The notes beneath the pieces were generated by a model. It was given only the letters and a program-made list of their open reading frames with translations. It was not told the DNA's origin and searched no databases. Of a DNA stretch of 64,000 bases, positions 12,305 through 25,100 are shown in pieces (position 1 is the stretch's first letter; each line of letters opens with the position of its first letter). The DNA lies in assembly GCF_024713975.1 (NCBI RefSeq), contig NC_091095.1, positions 19,438,501-19,502,500 of the forward strand. Direction: 5' to 3'. A program made the position numbers and the translations under genes. The DNA is from Paralichthys olivaceus. Taxonomy: Eukaryota; Chordata; Actinopteri; Pleuronectiformes; Paralichthyidae.

Positions 12305-14222
12305 TGCCATAATCAAAGTAATTATGGATCTGACCCCTTATCATAAAAGGCATACAAGCTTTGCCAAAACCCATTAAGGGGAAAAAATCGGACATTTAGA
12401 GAATAAAAAAGTCGCAATATCAGGCGACATGTCATTTTACAGGGGGACTATCAGAAGATAAATCTGTCACCTGCGTCAGAATGAATAATATGGAGCATCT
12501 TGTTAGGTTGTACTACAGTAAAGGTTTCACAAATAACAAAATACTTAAAATATTTTGTCTCATCTGCACTACATTATCTTTGTGTTTGTTTTATCTTGTG
12601 AAATGTTTGCACATCTTTTTGTTAATCTTGTTTTCTCTTGGTTGTTTAGAGTCTTTCTGGGATCTATTCTCTTGGGGATTGTATCTTTGTTGTTAATTGG
12701 CATCGTTTGTGGTCATTTGGTTTCTTTGTCATTATTTTACATCTTTTGTTTTTTTGTGTGGTCATTTTAAAGATCTGTTTTTGACTCCTCTAGAAGAAAT
12801 ATTACCAATATGGGGCTGTACATAGAGGAGCAAAAAAAGGTCATGTTCAAACAATAACATGATCCTCTTAGTGTCTGCACTTCACTGCACTAAAACAACA
12901 ACAGCTGTACTTGCTTCTCTTTTCACCACAAAAGAGCAAAACTACTTGACTCTTCACTTACCCTAACTGCAAGTTATAAAAAAAAACACTTAATCCTTAT
13001 GGAGTGGGATATGCAAATATTGACACTAAAAACCTTGCTCCATCTCTTTCAGTATTGAAAAAATAACAGCAAAAAGCAAAGGTAAACTGCATTTACTAAA
13101 TATTAAAAAGTGAACTGCCCCTTTAATGCTGGAGCATTTGTTTTATTCCTTAATATCATTATTGAATTATTGTTCCCTGATATAATTTGTTAAACTCCAT
13201 TAGCACATACACTGAGGGCTGTCTCCTATACGCTACACATTTATTTCACTTGTTGCATGAGGGTGTTGTATCTTTTTTTTCAATACACATTTTGTATAAC
13301 TGAAAAGTGGGGGATAAAGTGTTCCACTGGATTACAGCATGTCTGTCTAATCCCCAGGTTAATAGTTGGATGCAGTTCTGAGCTCACGTTTATTATCGTT
13401 ATTAAATAAAGCATTTGATCAGATCCCACTTTATTTTCAGATTCCTCTGAAATTTGTCCTGCACTCCTATCAAACCGAACATAAAAAGTAAAAACAAACA
13501 TGAATACACTGAAGGGATTTATTTTAAAGTGATTTTTTCATCATTTGACCGAATCACACACAACCAACTTTAGTTCTGTTTGTCACACATTTTACACAAC
13601 AGCAAAAAATATGAATAGACCTCACTATAAAAGTTTCAAGTGTGTAATGATGTATGGAGGATCACAGTTGAAGGCCTCAGTGGACAAAATGATAAAAACA
13701 ACCAAAACATGTGCCAGTCAATTCTTAAAGTCAGTATACATGTGTAGTAGTGATATAGAAATTATACTATATGTTAATGATGTTTTATACACCTTATTGT
13801 TTCATAAAGTAAAAGACATAAGGAGAGATACCTTAACGTCACATGAAATGAACTGTTAGTGGTCTTGTGAGAGGAAATATAAATGAGGTCACTGACGGTT
13901 TGTGTGACGTATATACACAGATACACACAGTCTGAACGTTTAAAATACTACAGCTGGACATTAAAACACATGTGCATCAGCACCTCACCACTGTCTGTTT
14001 AAAGTCCATCATCTTCTCTCAGTATAAATACAAACATCACCTTTCAGGAAGTCTAAATATTGATTACTGACTTTTTATGCAGTTTCACCATAATAAAGTA
14101 GATTAAGGCCACACAGTTTAACTAGATTGTTTGCATATTACTTGGAGTTATTGTAGCTCTCATTAAAAACAGCTAATGCTGCTCTGTACAGAGGACACTG
14201 TGCAGTGTGCAGGAAATGTCTG
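12305..14222. other. lama3-osbpl1a tail-to-tail spacer (both 3' UTRs)
   Basis: No coding sequence seen. It should hold the lama3 3' UTR on the plus strand and the osbpl1a 3' UTR on the minus strand. Minus-strand AATAAA candidates (TTTATT on the plus strand) occur at 13518-13523 and 13389-13394. The sequence is T-rich at 12540-12780 and otherwise featureless. Confidence 0.6.
12402..12407 (+). promoter_or_regulatory. Candidate poly(A) signal for lama3
   Basis: AATAAA about 100 nt after the lama3 stop codon, in the A/T-rich sequence expected of a short 3' UTR. Chance occurrence is possible. Confidence 0.5.
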
Positions 14223-17200
14223 TTAGTAAATGTCTGGGAGCTGGCTATATTTCCTGTCCCAGTATCCAACAGAAAAGAGCCAGTCCTGGGAGCTGTTGTG
14301 AGGGTTTTGACCTTGTTGAAACCACCTGAAAACACAGCAGACAAACATGACATTCAGTGACCTGAGCCACAAAACCATAATTCAACAAATAACACACGGT
14401 GAGGGAGGTCAGGCTTGCTGGTTTGCTTTTTACTAAAATGAATTGTTGTGTTATTATATCTCTAGTGCATGAAAGCAAGGAGGGGAATTATTCAGAGGGA
14501 GGACTCCTGTAATCTTTGAGTAATTCCATAAAGTGCCAGTAAGTGGAGCTGCCATGCTGGTGGAGAGAAGAGCAGATGAAACACAACTGTCTCCAAACTG
14601 TGAGTCTCTACATCTGTGAATCTCTGCTCTATCCTAACAGAAAGCAGGATAACAGGAAGAAGTGCTGGGAAAAACACACAATCACTGCAAACATTTCAGA
14701 AGAAATCAGTGAAATAACAAGCAGCTCTAACCTCGGACCCAGGGCAGGATTCCTAGAATCATCAAAGAGAGGATGCAATGGAAAAATAAGACAAGTGAAG
14801 AGAAAATGGAGATTAAGCTTGAGAATTTCAAAGCAATTAAGAATGTAACAGTGCAGAAACAGATGATAAAATGCAGTATTAAAGGAGACACATCATGCTC
14901 ACATTCAGGTTCATAATTTTAACTTGGGTTAATGCTCAGAAAACACAACACTGTCCTCACACTGTCCAATGCTGCAGCTCCTCTTTTCAGCCTTTGTCTG
15001 AAACACTTGGTTTTAGCTCCTGTCTCTTTAAAGCTCTGGCCTTGATAAAGCCCAGTTATCTCTGGTTGGCCTGCTGGCCCACTTTGTTGTGTTTGGTCAA
15101 CTGTTTCAAGCTTGTGTAGGAGATGTCGTCCTCTGCTGTCGCTGCTGCTGTGTCTCAATTCAGGGACTGCATCCTACAGAGGACATGGCCTACCCAGCCC
15201 ACGAAGACCGCCTTCATCGTGGGCCGCGCAGACTGTGAAGGGCCAAACTGAAATGAAACGGTCTGGTCTACAGAGGATTTCTGTGATCAGCGTCACCAGC
15301 TTATCAACAACGCTTATTGCTGTTGCCAAGCAACAGAGCTGCAGTTGGACACAAGATAATTGCCTTTGTTTTTTAACATGTGTATCATTGGCTGTAAAAA
15401 GAGAGTTAAAGCTTGAAAGTCAAGATTTGGATGTCTTGTCTCTTTGCTGGTGCCAGGACCCTTTTAAACAACAGTTTGTCACTGAAGCACAATTAATTCT
15501 GGTAAGGATCCACCCTTTGGAGCCTTTATTTCTCTGGGGATGGAAGGATGCCACAAATAAAGTAGCTTTCCAAATGGGGTCTAGTTGCACGGCTGTGACA
15601 CAATCGGACCTTAAATACAGCCTCAGAGTGATTCCGCTACTGAACTGAAACATAGCTTTTATATGGCTTTGTTAGTGGGCGTGCCAGACTAGCTGCTAAG
15701 AGTGCAAATGCAGGGCATTTCAATGTAATGTGGCGCGATTCCCACTTCTGCAGAGGTGTTCTAGGTGTTTCACGAGCAGTGTTTTCTTCGGGGGAGAGGA
15801 GCTCCTTCAACACATGTTTGTTGGATTCGCTCTAGAGTTTACGAGGCTGCATTTAAACATCATGAAAAAAGAGTCCTCAACACTCAACACGAGACGTGAA
15901 GTGCACAATCAGGACTCAAGTGAGCGGAGGATCCTTAATACATTATCGTAAGTTTGTCACCTGCATCATAACCATCCCAATAAAAAAAATGGAACAAATG
16001 AATGTGAACTAGTTCATTTTTGGAACTGTGAACTTAGTTCAGAAAGTTAAAGAATTTACGATAACTGTGAACTAGTTATTTTCATCCGTATGAACTGAAC
16101 TTTGAACTAATTCTTGTTAAGTGTCAACTGGCACAACACTGGCTGCTGGATAGCTTAGCATAAAAAGTGGAAACATCTCGTCTGCAGTGTTAAAAGGGAA
16201 CATAATACACCTCTGAAGATCACTAATATTCTATGTCCATTTTTTGCAAATATATACAAAACCTGATTTGTGAGGAAAAACGTGCCAGACAACACATTTA
16301 AACCTTTTCTGTTTTTTGACAGCAAGCTTAGCAAACCAGCTCTTGGTTGTAGCTTAATTAGCAGAAAGCTATACGTTTGATAATCTTGTCATCTAACCCT
16401 CAAAAAGAAATTCAGTTAAAGAGTGTATTTCCTGAAATGCTGAACTAATCATTTCTAGACACAAACTAGATGTAGCTATAAGTGCATATGAAGTAAATGT
16501 GAGTTATGTGAAAACCAGTTTAGTTTAACAACATTTAACAAGGGGCTGACAATGTTCACACTGAATATTAAATATCAGTTTCTTACGATCATTTGGAACT
16601 GGTTTGTTCTCTCAGTCACAAAGACTGAATTAACTAAACTTATATCACCCTGAAAATGTACTGCATTCGTTAACTGATTGATTAAAATCTTGTTTACTGA
16701 AGCAATTACGAGGAAACACTTGTTCTGTCCAGTTCCTCTCTCAGTCTCACCTTGCTTTCCACTCCTCGTCAGACTTGGAGCGGTTCTTACGAGCAGCTCT
16801 CTGTTTTTCCTCGAGCCTCTTCTTCTCCTCACTGGCGAGATCTATGTGGTATAAATAATAATACTATTATTCAGACTACTGTGAGCATTATTTCATGTTA
16901 TTCACATGTATATTAAGTAACAGTTATTACCGATGTCGCCGTTCTCCATGGCTCGTATGTCTGGTCTGAGCCTGCAGTCTGTCTGAGGAATGACTCCCTC
17001 CATCTCCTTACGCAGCTCATTCAGCTGCATGGCGAAGGACGTAAAGCTGTACATCTGGCATTGAATACATTTTTGCATGTTAAAACATTTTATATAGTGA
17101 TATAAATAATAAATAAGATCTTCCAACCAACACTTTCTTGTGGTTCAAATCTGGTAAATAAGGGTGACCAGGTTTTTGACATCAGGGCTCAAAGGCTTTG

Positions 17201-20200
17201 AACGTATTTGTCAGAGGAGATGAGACTTTCCCATTTTTAAATCATTGTTTAAAACATATTTTCACAGTATCTTATGTTATTTTAGCTTTGTTTTGTTTTC
17301 TTCTGTGCTGTTCATGCATGTATCTTTTAAAGTACTTTGTAGCCCTAATTAAATAAGTCTAAAGAAATAAACTTTTTTTCTTTCATCATTTATTATTATT
17401 AGAATGAGTCCGACCTGGGCAGAGTTGGCTGGTCTGGGTGCGATTCTCCACAGCAGCTGGCTGCCAGGAATCATTTCCACAGTGTCTGCAGCACGTGAGG
17501 GAGTCTCCTCCTGATCCTCACTGCAACCCTGCAAACAGAAATAATGATGCACTGATAAATCTTCATATTAATTAAGCTTGATAGACTAGTGTTAAATATG
17601 GATGTCAGTAAGTATCTTTGTTTTTATTCAACATGGTGCTAATGGCCTTCAGTAATCAACTACATCATTCACACAATGAATCATAGTAATAATCATATAA
17701 TCACAAAGTGAAGTACTTCCTGACAGGTGGTTCATACCGCTTTGCTGCCTTTTTTCTCCTCTGTCCCCTTCTTGTCATTTTTCTTATGTGCTTCAAAGGC
17801 AGCATGGTCGACAACGTACAGACACTCTGTCCATTTCCCATACAGAGCACAGAGCTTCTTTTTGCTGTTGTGAAAAAAAAACCAAATTCAAACAAATAAC
17901 CTCAGGAAACAAACACTAGATATAAAAACAGACAAAAAATTCCTGGCAATCAAAAGCTCCAAAAATCTAAATGAGCACTTTGATGTGTGGCTTCACACTG
18001 GGGATGTTTCTGAAAATCCCATTTAAGAAGTTCAAAAGCCGCCCTTCACAGGCTCGGCTGTTATCAGGCGTAAAGATTTTCTTTTCTCTCTGCTTGTTAT
18101 CGTCTTCTGTTGTTGTTACATGGCTCCCCGTCACTGTTGTGATGTGTCTTCATCTGTGTGTTCTCTATCTCATGTATTTCCTCCTCTCATGTTTATGAAC
18201 GCTGCTTGTGTCTAGTCATTCACGTTGAGTCATTGGCTCTGTCCCGATAGAAACAGCTTATCCTCCATTTTTGATTGAACCATCTGCTCCTCTCTGTTTT
18301 TACCTGAACCAAGGAGGTTATATATTCACCCATTTGTTCATATGTTAAGTTTGTCTGTTAGCAAGATTATCCAGAAGCTACTGAATGGATAACCACAAAA
18401 CAAACAACCAAACTAGATGTAAAATAACACATTTCATCAATTTCTATTCTTACATTTTCATGATTTCTCAGAGAATAATTCATGGATATTGCTGAAATAA
18501 ATCAGACATACTTAAGGTACTGATATTTATGACTGTGTGAAATGGGTTGCAGATCAAAATAAAAGTCTGGATCTAGTAAATATAAATGTGGTTTCATAAG
18601 GGGACTGTTGGGCCTTGGAGGAGGTATGAGCTCTACTGAGTTGTATGTGCTTCAGTGAAATATTTAATTCATATTAATTTCACACTAAAGCCCATGTCCT
18701 TCATGAGATGGTTTGATGGAAATAAGTACATTTTAGAAGGTGTATATTGTAAATCAATGATGTTATTTTTTATAATGGGCTCTGATGTGTTACACTTAGG
18801 AAGATAGAAATTAACTTAGTATGGTGACCTCAGTGAACTTACTGAACTGAGTAAATCCTGATTTACAAATTAAGCTAATCAAACAGTGAGACGGATTTGC
18901 AGTATGACACAGACTGTCAGTCCTTCAATAATCCTCCAGAGAACTCGTCTTTTCTGAGGCTCATGGCTTCTTATGTTTTGTTACAATGTGCAAACGAGTG
19001 ATGAGTAATCCAAAGTGTGGTGTGAAATCTGAACAAAGCCCTGGCAGGTTACGTCAATAATGTTGTCATATCACTATGATTATCCAACTCATTTTACAGA
19101 AGACTTTCTGAACATGATGCATCAGTGTTAGCTGTACCTTTTATCCACAATATAACCTTCAACCTTGTGCAGTTCTTTGCCAAAAAGGCCACATGGTTTG
19201 AAATTCAAGAAGCACCTTTCTCCAGTTCTGGGTGGAGAGAGAGGAAAACAGGATGTTATAACATGTCTCACTTTTGCTGAGTCATAACATTGATCTGTTG
19301 TCGTCCTTGACAGAAATCTGTTTTGACCAACATGTTCTAAATTCGTTCCAAATTGATTTTCTAAAGAGAAAAAAAAGTCCCCATTCAAGACAAACATTTT
19401 ATTCACTGGATGTAGAATGTGTGTTGTCGTACCTGTGGTTGATCACCTCTACATTCCCATACTGCTCGATCCACAGCTGACCCACAATGATGTTGTGAAC
19501 ACAACATGTAGGATTTGTCCATGTATAGGCTTCATTGTGCCTGGAGAGAAAACAACTTAACTTACACTTTCAAATTACTTTTTTGTGATCAGTTCTTTTC
19601 ATCTATTTCAGAAATTTGAAAATACAAATAACTATACAAATAATAATAATGATAATAAATGCTCAATGCTACTTGAGCATGGGACTACAAAGTACAAAAG
19701 TATAAAATTTCCAGGTACGTCAGAACCCAAGGATGTAGCTTGATTCTTCTTGCAGTGCCCACCGACCCATAGCCTACACCATTCTCTTTCTCCTTTTAAC
19801 TATCCTGTCAATAACGGCAAAATGCTCAATAAAAAAAATAAAGAAAGGGAGTTCGGAGGCTCCAAAGTCATGGCGACCAACGATTTTGCTGCTGTAAGCT
19901 CAGTTAATAGTTTTTAAAACAAAATGTAGTCAAAATTCATTCGGAATAACCTTCTACAGACGTACATACATACATAGTACATACAGAAGATAAATGTTGA
20001 TGCTCAGCCACAGGGTCTTACTTGGGCAGCTCCAGCGTGATAATCCCTTTTGGCTCAGCTTCCACACTCTTACCCCAAAACTTGAGTTTGGGGTATATGG
20101 ATCCATGAAACACAAAGTCTTGTTTCAGACCCTCAGCGTGGAATGCGCTGACCGGTGGGTGGTGGCTCACCTGCTCCGAAATGAGCCTGAAGCCCAGATC

Positions 20201-22155
20201 CTCTCTAGGAGATCAGGGAGACAGACGATCAGAGTTTTTAATTGTATGATACATAGCTTTATAATCAGTGTTAAACATGAGCTGTATAATCCATCTTACC
20301 TGACCAGTTCATACGTTTCTCCCAGCAGGGGGTTGAAAGGTTTACCTGTCCGCTCCCACTGCGAGGCCACAGCAGACACTGCAAACGAAGCCACACACTG
20401 CAGACAGCAGAGAAACACACTATCTCACACACTCATACGCACTAGCTAACCAGCAAAGTGGATAAAATAAGCTTCTATTTAACACAATTTAAGTAATTTT
20501 CACATGATATTTCCAGGATGTCACAGAGTGTACCACCTTCATTCTCTCAATAGAGTCTGAGGAGGTGTTGGCCTGGTGGATGAGGTACGTGTGCTCCATG
20601 TACTCTGTCAGACGCTGCAGAAAGCTGAGCGGCTCATTGAAAATCACGGGCATTGTGATCTTAGAGAGTTCCTGAAATACAAGTCAGAGGAACGGAGCAA
20701 CAAAGTTTCACTAAAAAGAGAATATTAAGTCCCTTCACAAAGAAATCCTTTCAAAATGTCATATTCATGCTGAATGTTAAAAAGGTTCAAGGGAATTGTG
20801 GACTTTAAAAGAACCATCATTTGTGTCATGTTGGACGTCTGCAGGATGAATAAATGTAAATGTAGAGTTGAATCTATTGTGTTCTTCTCCGGGGTAAAAA
20901 GAAACAACCAAAAGCTTTGGAAATATAATATTAACATAAAGGATTAATGAACATAATAGGTTTTAGACATTCCATGTGAAGATTACTGTGCTGAACTCTT
21001 TTAACACCTAATCTGGAAATACAGGAACCTACACACTAATACTCTACACACTGCTCACTCTGCAGCCATGCTGGTGGCTCCACTGGGCTGTATTGATCAT
21101 CATAGCATGACAACATGCTTACAGGAACAATGCCAACATGCTGTTGTCAGGCAGGTATAATGATATGTTCCACATTGAAACCTCATGTTGTGATCACTAC
21201 TGGGGAACTATTTCCACATTCAGCTGCGATGGAGAAACATTATCATTCATTTGGAGTCGTGTTTCTGACCAGTTAATGAATTTAAGTCTAAAATGCACTC
21301 TCTTTCACCTATTTTTGGTCTCTACCACAACAGGATGTCTCTTCGGCTGCTAAGTGCAAATTGTTCATCAGCTGATATTCAATTGTTTTTCAGCTGTGAC
21401 CAAAATGTGAGAGTGAACCATTACAGATGCAGTCCAGGTTGCAGGCTGGATAATAGGACTGAAACCTATTGTAAAGCTCTGTAAAGCTGCATGAGAAAGC
21501 TCTCATTCAGGTTCTCACATAATTGTCACAGTGTTGTTTCATTCACTGTTCATACACTGTTCTTCTGACTCCGAGGTCAGTGTGTAAGGTTAATTACTCA
21601 CAGAGAGGAAAGATGAAAAGGATTAACCAACCAGACGATTGAACAAATTAAGTTTGGCCAGATAATTGTGACAAATTAAAATCTAAGACATCACAAAAAT
21701 TATTCATTTAGATAAATTAATCCGGATGGGGACATTAATGATTTGTTTCATTTTTTTTTCATGGAAATCCATCCAATAGCTGGTGACACATTTAAAAAAA
21801 TGAAAATGTGACCATCGAGAGGTCAATGGATTCTTAAAGACTGTACGATAAATCCTTTGAGGAGCAATAACTGACCTGAAGGCATAGCTTAACACTGAAA
21901 TATGTTGAGATAGGCCTCTATGGAAGCGTATTGGATTGAGTAGAGGAAAAAAAATACTATCTTGTACTAAAAGCTATCATGTTGGTTCAGAAAATCCAAA
22001 CAGATTTTTTTCAGAGGTGAATGTATTTCTGTACCTACTATAAACAACATTAAAATACAAATAAAAACATGATTCTCACCATTCCAATGCAGTTCCTCAG
22101 AATACTCCATATGCTGAAGTCATTTCTTGAAAACATCGGTGCAGGTAAGCTGCTC
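14223..22155 (-). CDS. osbpl1a: osbpl1a exon block: oxysterol-binding (ORD) domain and C-terminus
   Basis: Exons: 22080-22155, 20537-20671, 20300-20397, 20022-20204, 19433-19540, 19138-19227, 17738-17864, 17415-17528, 16931-17054, 16751-16841, 14223-14325. Hallmarks in order: RNDFSIWSIL, KITMPVIFNEPLSFLQRL, GKPFNPLLGETYELVR, EQVSHHPPVSAFHAEG, FKPCGLFGKELHKVEGYI, LWRIAPRP and TDCRLRPDIRAMENGD. The final exon starts RWFQQGQNP and ends in LPDIY plus stop TAA. The last intron (14326-16750) is unusually repeat-filled. Confidence 0.96.
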
Positions 22156-25100
22156 CTAAAATAACACACACATTAACACACAGGTGTATTACTTCTATAA
22201 CACATTGACTCTTCCAAGAGAGCAAATATTCCAGACATATAATGGGTTCAACTGTCATTTCTTATTCAAGTGAATATTGTCAACAGATTTTGTGGGTTGA
22301 TACTGGAACAATGCTGCATTTAGCACAGGTATCACCTGACTGGGACAGATTCAGATGTTAACCTATAGGTTTTATTAAGTGTCATGTAAAAGACACATAC
22401 AACAACATAGTGACTTAAATTCAAATTCTGCTTAAAGGATCTGCCAACATGGGATCAAACTACAGACTGATTACTGCATTACACTGTGACCTTATCAATA
22501 TTTAACAGCTCCAACACACCGCTCCGTTCTTTCAATACAACATTTCTCCTGCCTCTACCAGGCTGAGTACCTAACCTTACCTAACTCTAAATTATTCAGT
22601 GTGGTGTGGACAAACTTAAGTTTGGGGTAGATGAATCCATGAAACAAAAAGTCATGTTTGTTTCTGAGCATCTAAAAAAAGATCAGTGAAAAAACAGAAC
22701 CTGATACCACTATAACATATATTACAGCAAGAAAAATATACAACATCAGCAACAGTGTAATATGACCAGACCCTTTATTGATCTTCTGATGAGAGGTAGT
22801 TAAAAACACAGGGGTCAGCAGTCCATAAGAAACTGTGTGGGCATCCATGCAGCACAGCTGACCTGTGCTTTGTGATCCCATTGGGCTGAGTCTCGTCTTT
22901 GTCGCTATGGTGATCCTCCTGCATGGTGGGGCTGCCGCACGGGCTGCTTAACATGACAGAGCCTTCGTCCTCTTCTTCGTCCTCCTCAAAAGAACGGCTG
23001 GCCACCGTCTCAAAGCCGCTCAGGGAGATCTCCGAGTCTGATTCTGACAGAGGTGAACAGATGGAGATGATTCAGTGGGAAAACAAAATTAATGACATAT
23101 AAGGAAGCGAAAGCAGACAATTTCTGAGTGAATGCAGGTCTCAGAAAAATCGAATTACCTGCTGAAGAGGGAACATTGCTATATCTGTGGGTATCTTTTA
23201 CAGTTTGTTAAACCAGTGTCAACACATAAATGACAATTGGAGAACGACAGAAAAAACAGCCAAGCCGATGTGTCCGTCTTGGTTTTGGCTTCTTGGAAAT
23301 ATATTAATATCTATTTAATGTCGACAGGTCATTAACATTAAAGGTCCAGTTTGTAAGATTTAGGTGAAAGGGATTTTTGAATATGAAATAATCCTAGTGA
23401 TGCTTTCACTGGTGTGTTTCATCTAAACTGTAAGAATTGTTTTCTTTACCATAGAATGGGCCCTTTATATTTAAAAACTTTATATTTACATGGAGGGGGG
23501 GGTCCTCTCTGTGGAGGACGCCATGTTTTTTCACTGTCGTCCAAACTGGACAAACTAGAACTAAACACTTTTCATGACAACTGAAGTTCACCACAACGTC
23601 TCCTTCATGTTGGGAAGGGGAGGGTGAGATGAGGAGCATTCAGCTGCAACATGAAACCTCACCTGTAGATGTCACTAAATTCTACACACTGAACCTTTCA
23701 ACTGCAACCCAGAAATGAAAAATGTGAGGTTGTTTGGAAACATGTTACACAAAGTTCATTTTTCAACTGTAAGATCTTCCTCAGTCATCCAACCAAGTGT
23801 TGAGAGTTTCGTCCATTGGCTGCTGTCTTTAAAAATGAATCGGCATGAGTATTTCTATTACGTCTTTTCTATTACTCGCTTCAGTAAGTGGCACAGAGGT
23901 GGAGCAGAGGTATTTTGTTACTCAGATGGAGGCTGGACATAATGTGAAATTAAAATAAAGTAGAATAGAATAATCTTTTGCTCGACCATCATACGAGAAC
24001 AGCTCTTGTCTTTGAGTTGTGTGTAGTTTGATTTTGTCAGACGAAGTCGTAACAACATCAGGATTTTAGCCATGCAGAGCCGCAGCTTAGAAACGTCTTT
24101 GAAGTGACTGCTTTCATCTTCATGTTCACTTCCTTACATTGCAGTGGTTGCCAGAGAAAGTGTCGAGTAATTATAAGCCAATTAGATTCAAGTTTTTCTC
24201 TTCACCACCGAGTTTTAAATATAGAACAAAAAACAAGCATCATCTCCAGCAAGTGCAACCATTTCTGATTTGCAGTCATTCTGAAAAAAATCCTCGAGCA
24301 TCAGTCAGGCCCATTTTTTACTACATGCAGGTTTTTCCACATCAAAAACAAAGCATTCATGTGAAAATGACTTTTCCAACACAGTGTTACAACACTGGAG
24401 CTTATGTCACACGTCACGAGTGGAAAACATACCAAAGACATTCCTCGGCAGGAAAAAGTATTCCAGTGTCCTACAGGTGAATGACAGAGCAGTGAGTGTG
24501 AGTGGGAGCTTGTCGCAGAGTCTCCTCCATCCCCCCGAGTACGTTTGATCACTTGTCAACTCACCAGACACGGCGTCGTGGAACTCATCCTCGCTGAGGA
24601 CACTCCGCGGCGAAGATCCCTTGACGACGGATTGCTCAAGTTCGTGGTGCTCCGTGGCCAGAGTCTGCAGCGCTTCTGAGAGGATCTTATTCTTCTCCAC
24701 CTCCTGCTCCAATTTCAGACTGCGCACCTGAGCTCCCCACACACACACGCACACACAAAACACACAAACACACAAAAGAAAGACACTAATTACTCATAGT
24801 AACATAAACACTTTGAATCCTATCTTCCACGTTTTAAAACTGATGTTATGCAATCTCAACTTTTGTTCTGACTCTCTTTTTACAAACAGAGGAGGAATGT
24901 GGCTGAATTAGATGAGCTGTGGTGGCAGTGGGTGTGCAAATACACATCATGTTGACTGACTGATCCTCCTGTCTGCACTGTCCTCTCATTATCAGACCCA
25001 CAGAGAGAGAGAGAGAGAGAGAGGCAGAGCTGGAGCAGAGGGATAAGCCATGTTTATCTGTAATGGGGTACAGCTGCCATGACGCTGCCATCTCAAATGG

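Noticed and set aside
15112-15648. 178-codon plus-strand frame, the longest single open frame in the non-genic part
   Set aside because: It spans the nested repeat in the osbpl1a last intron and shows no domain or codon pattern of a gene.
19994-20449. 151-codon plus-strand frame
   Set aside because: It is the antisense shadow of two osbpl1a sterol-domain exons (20022-20204 and 20300-20397).
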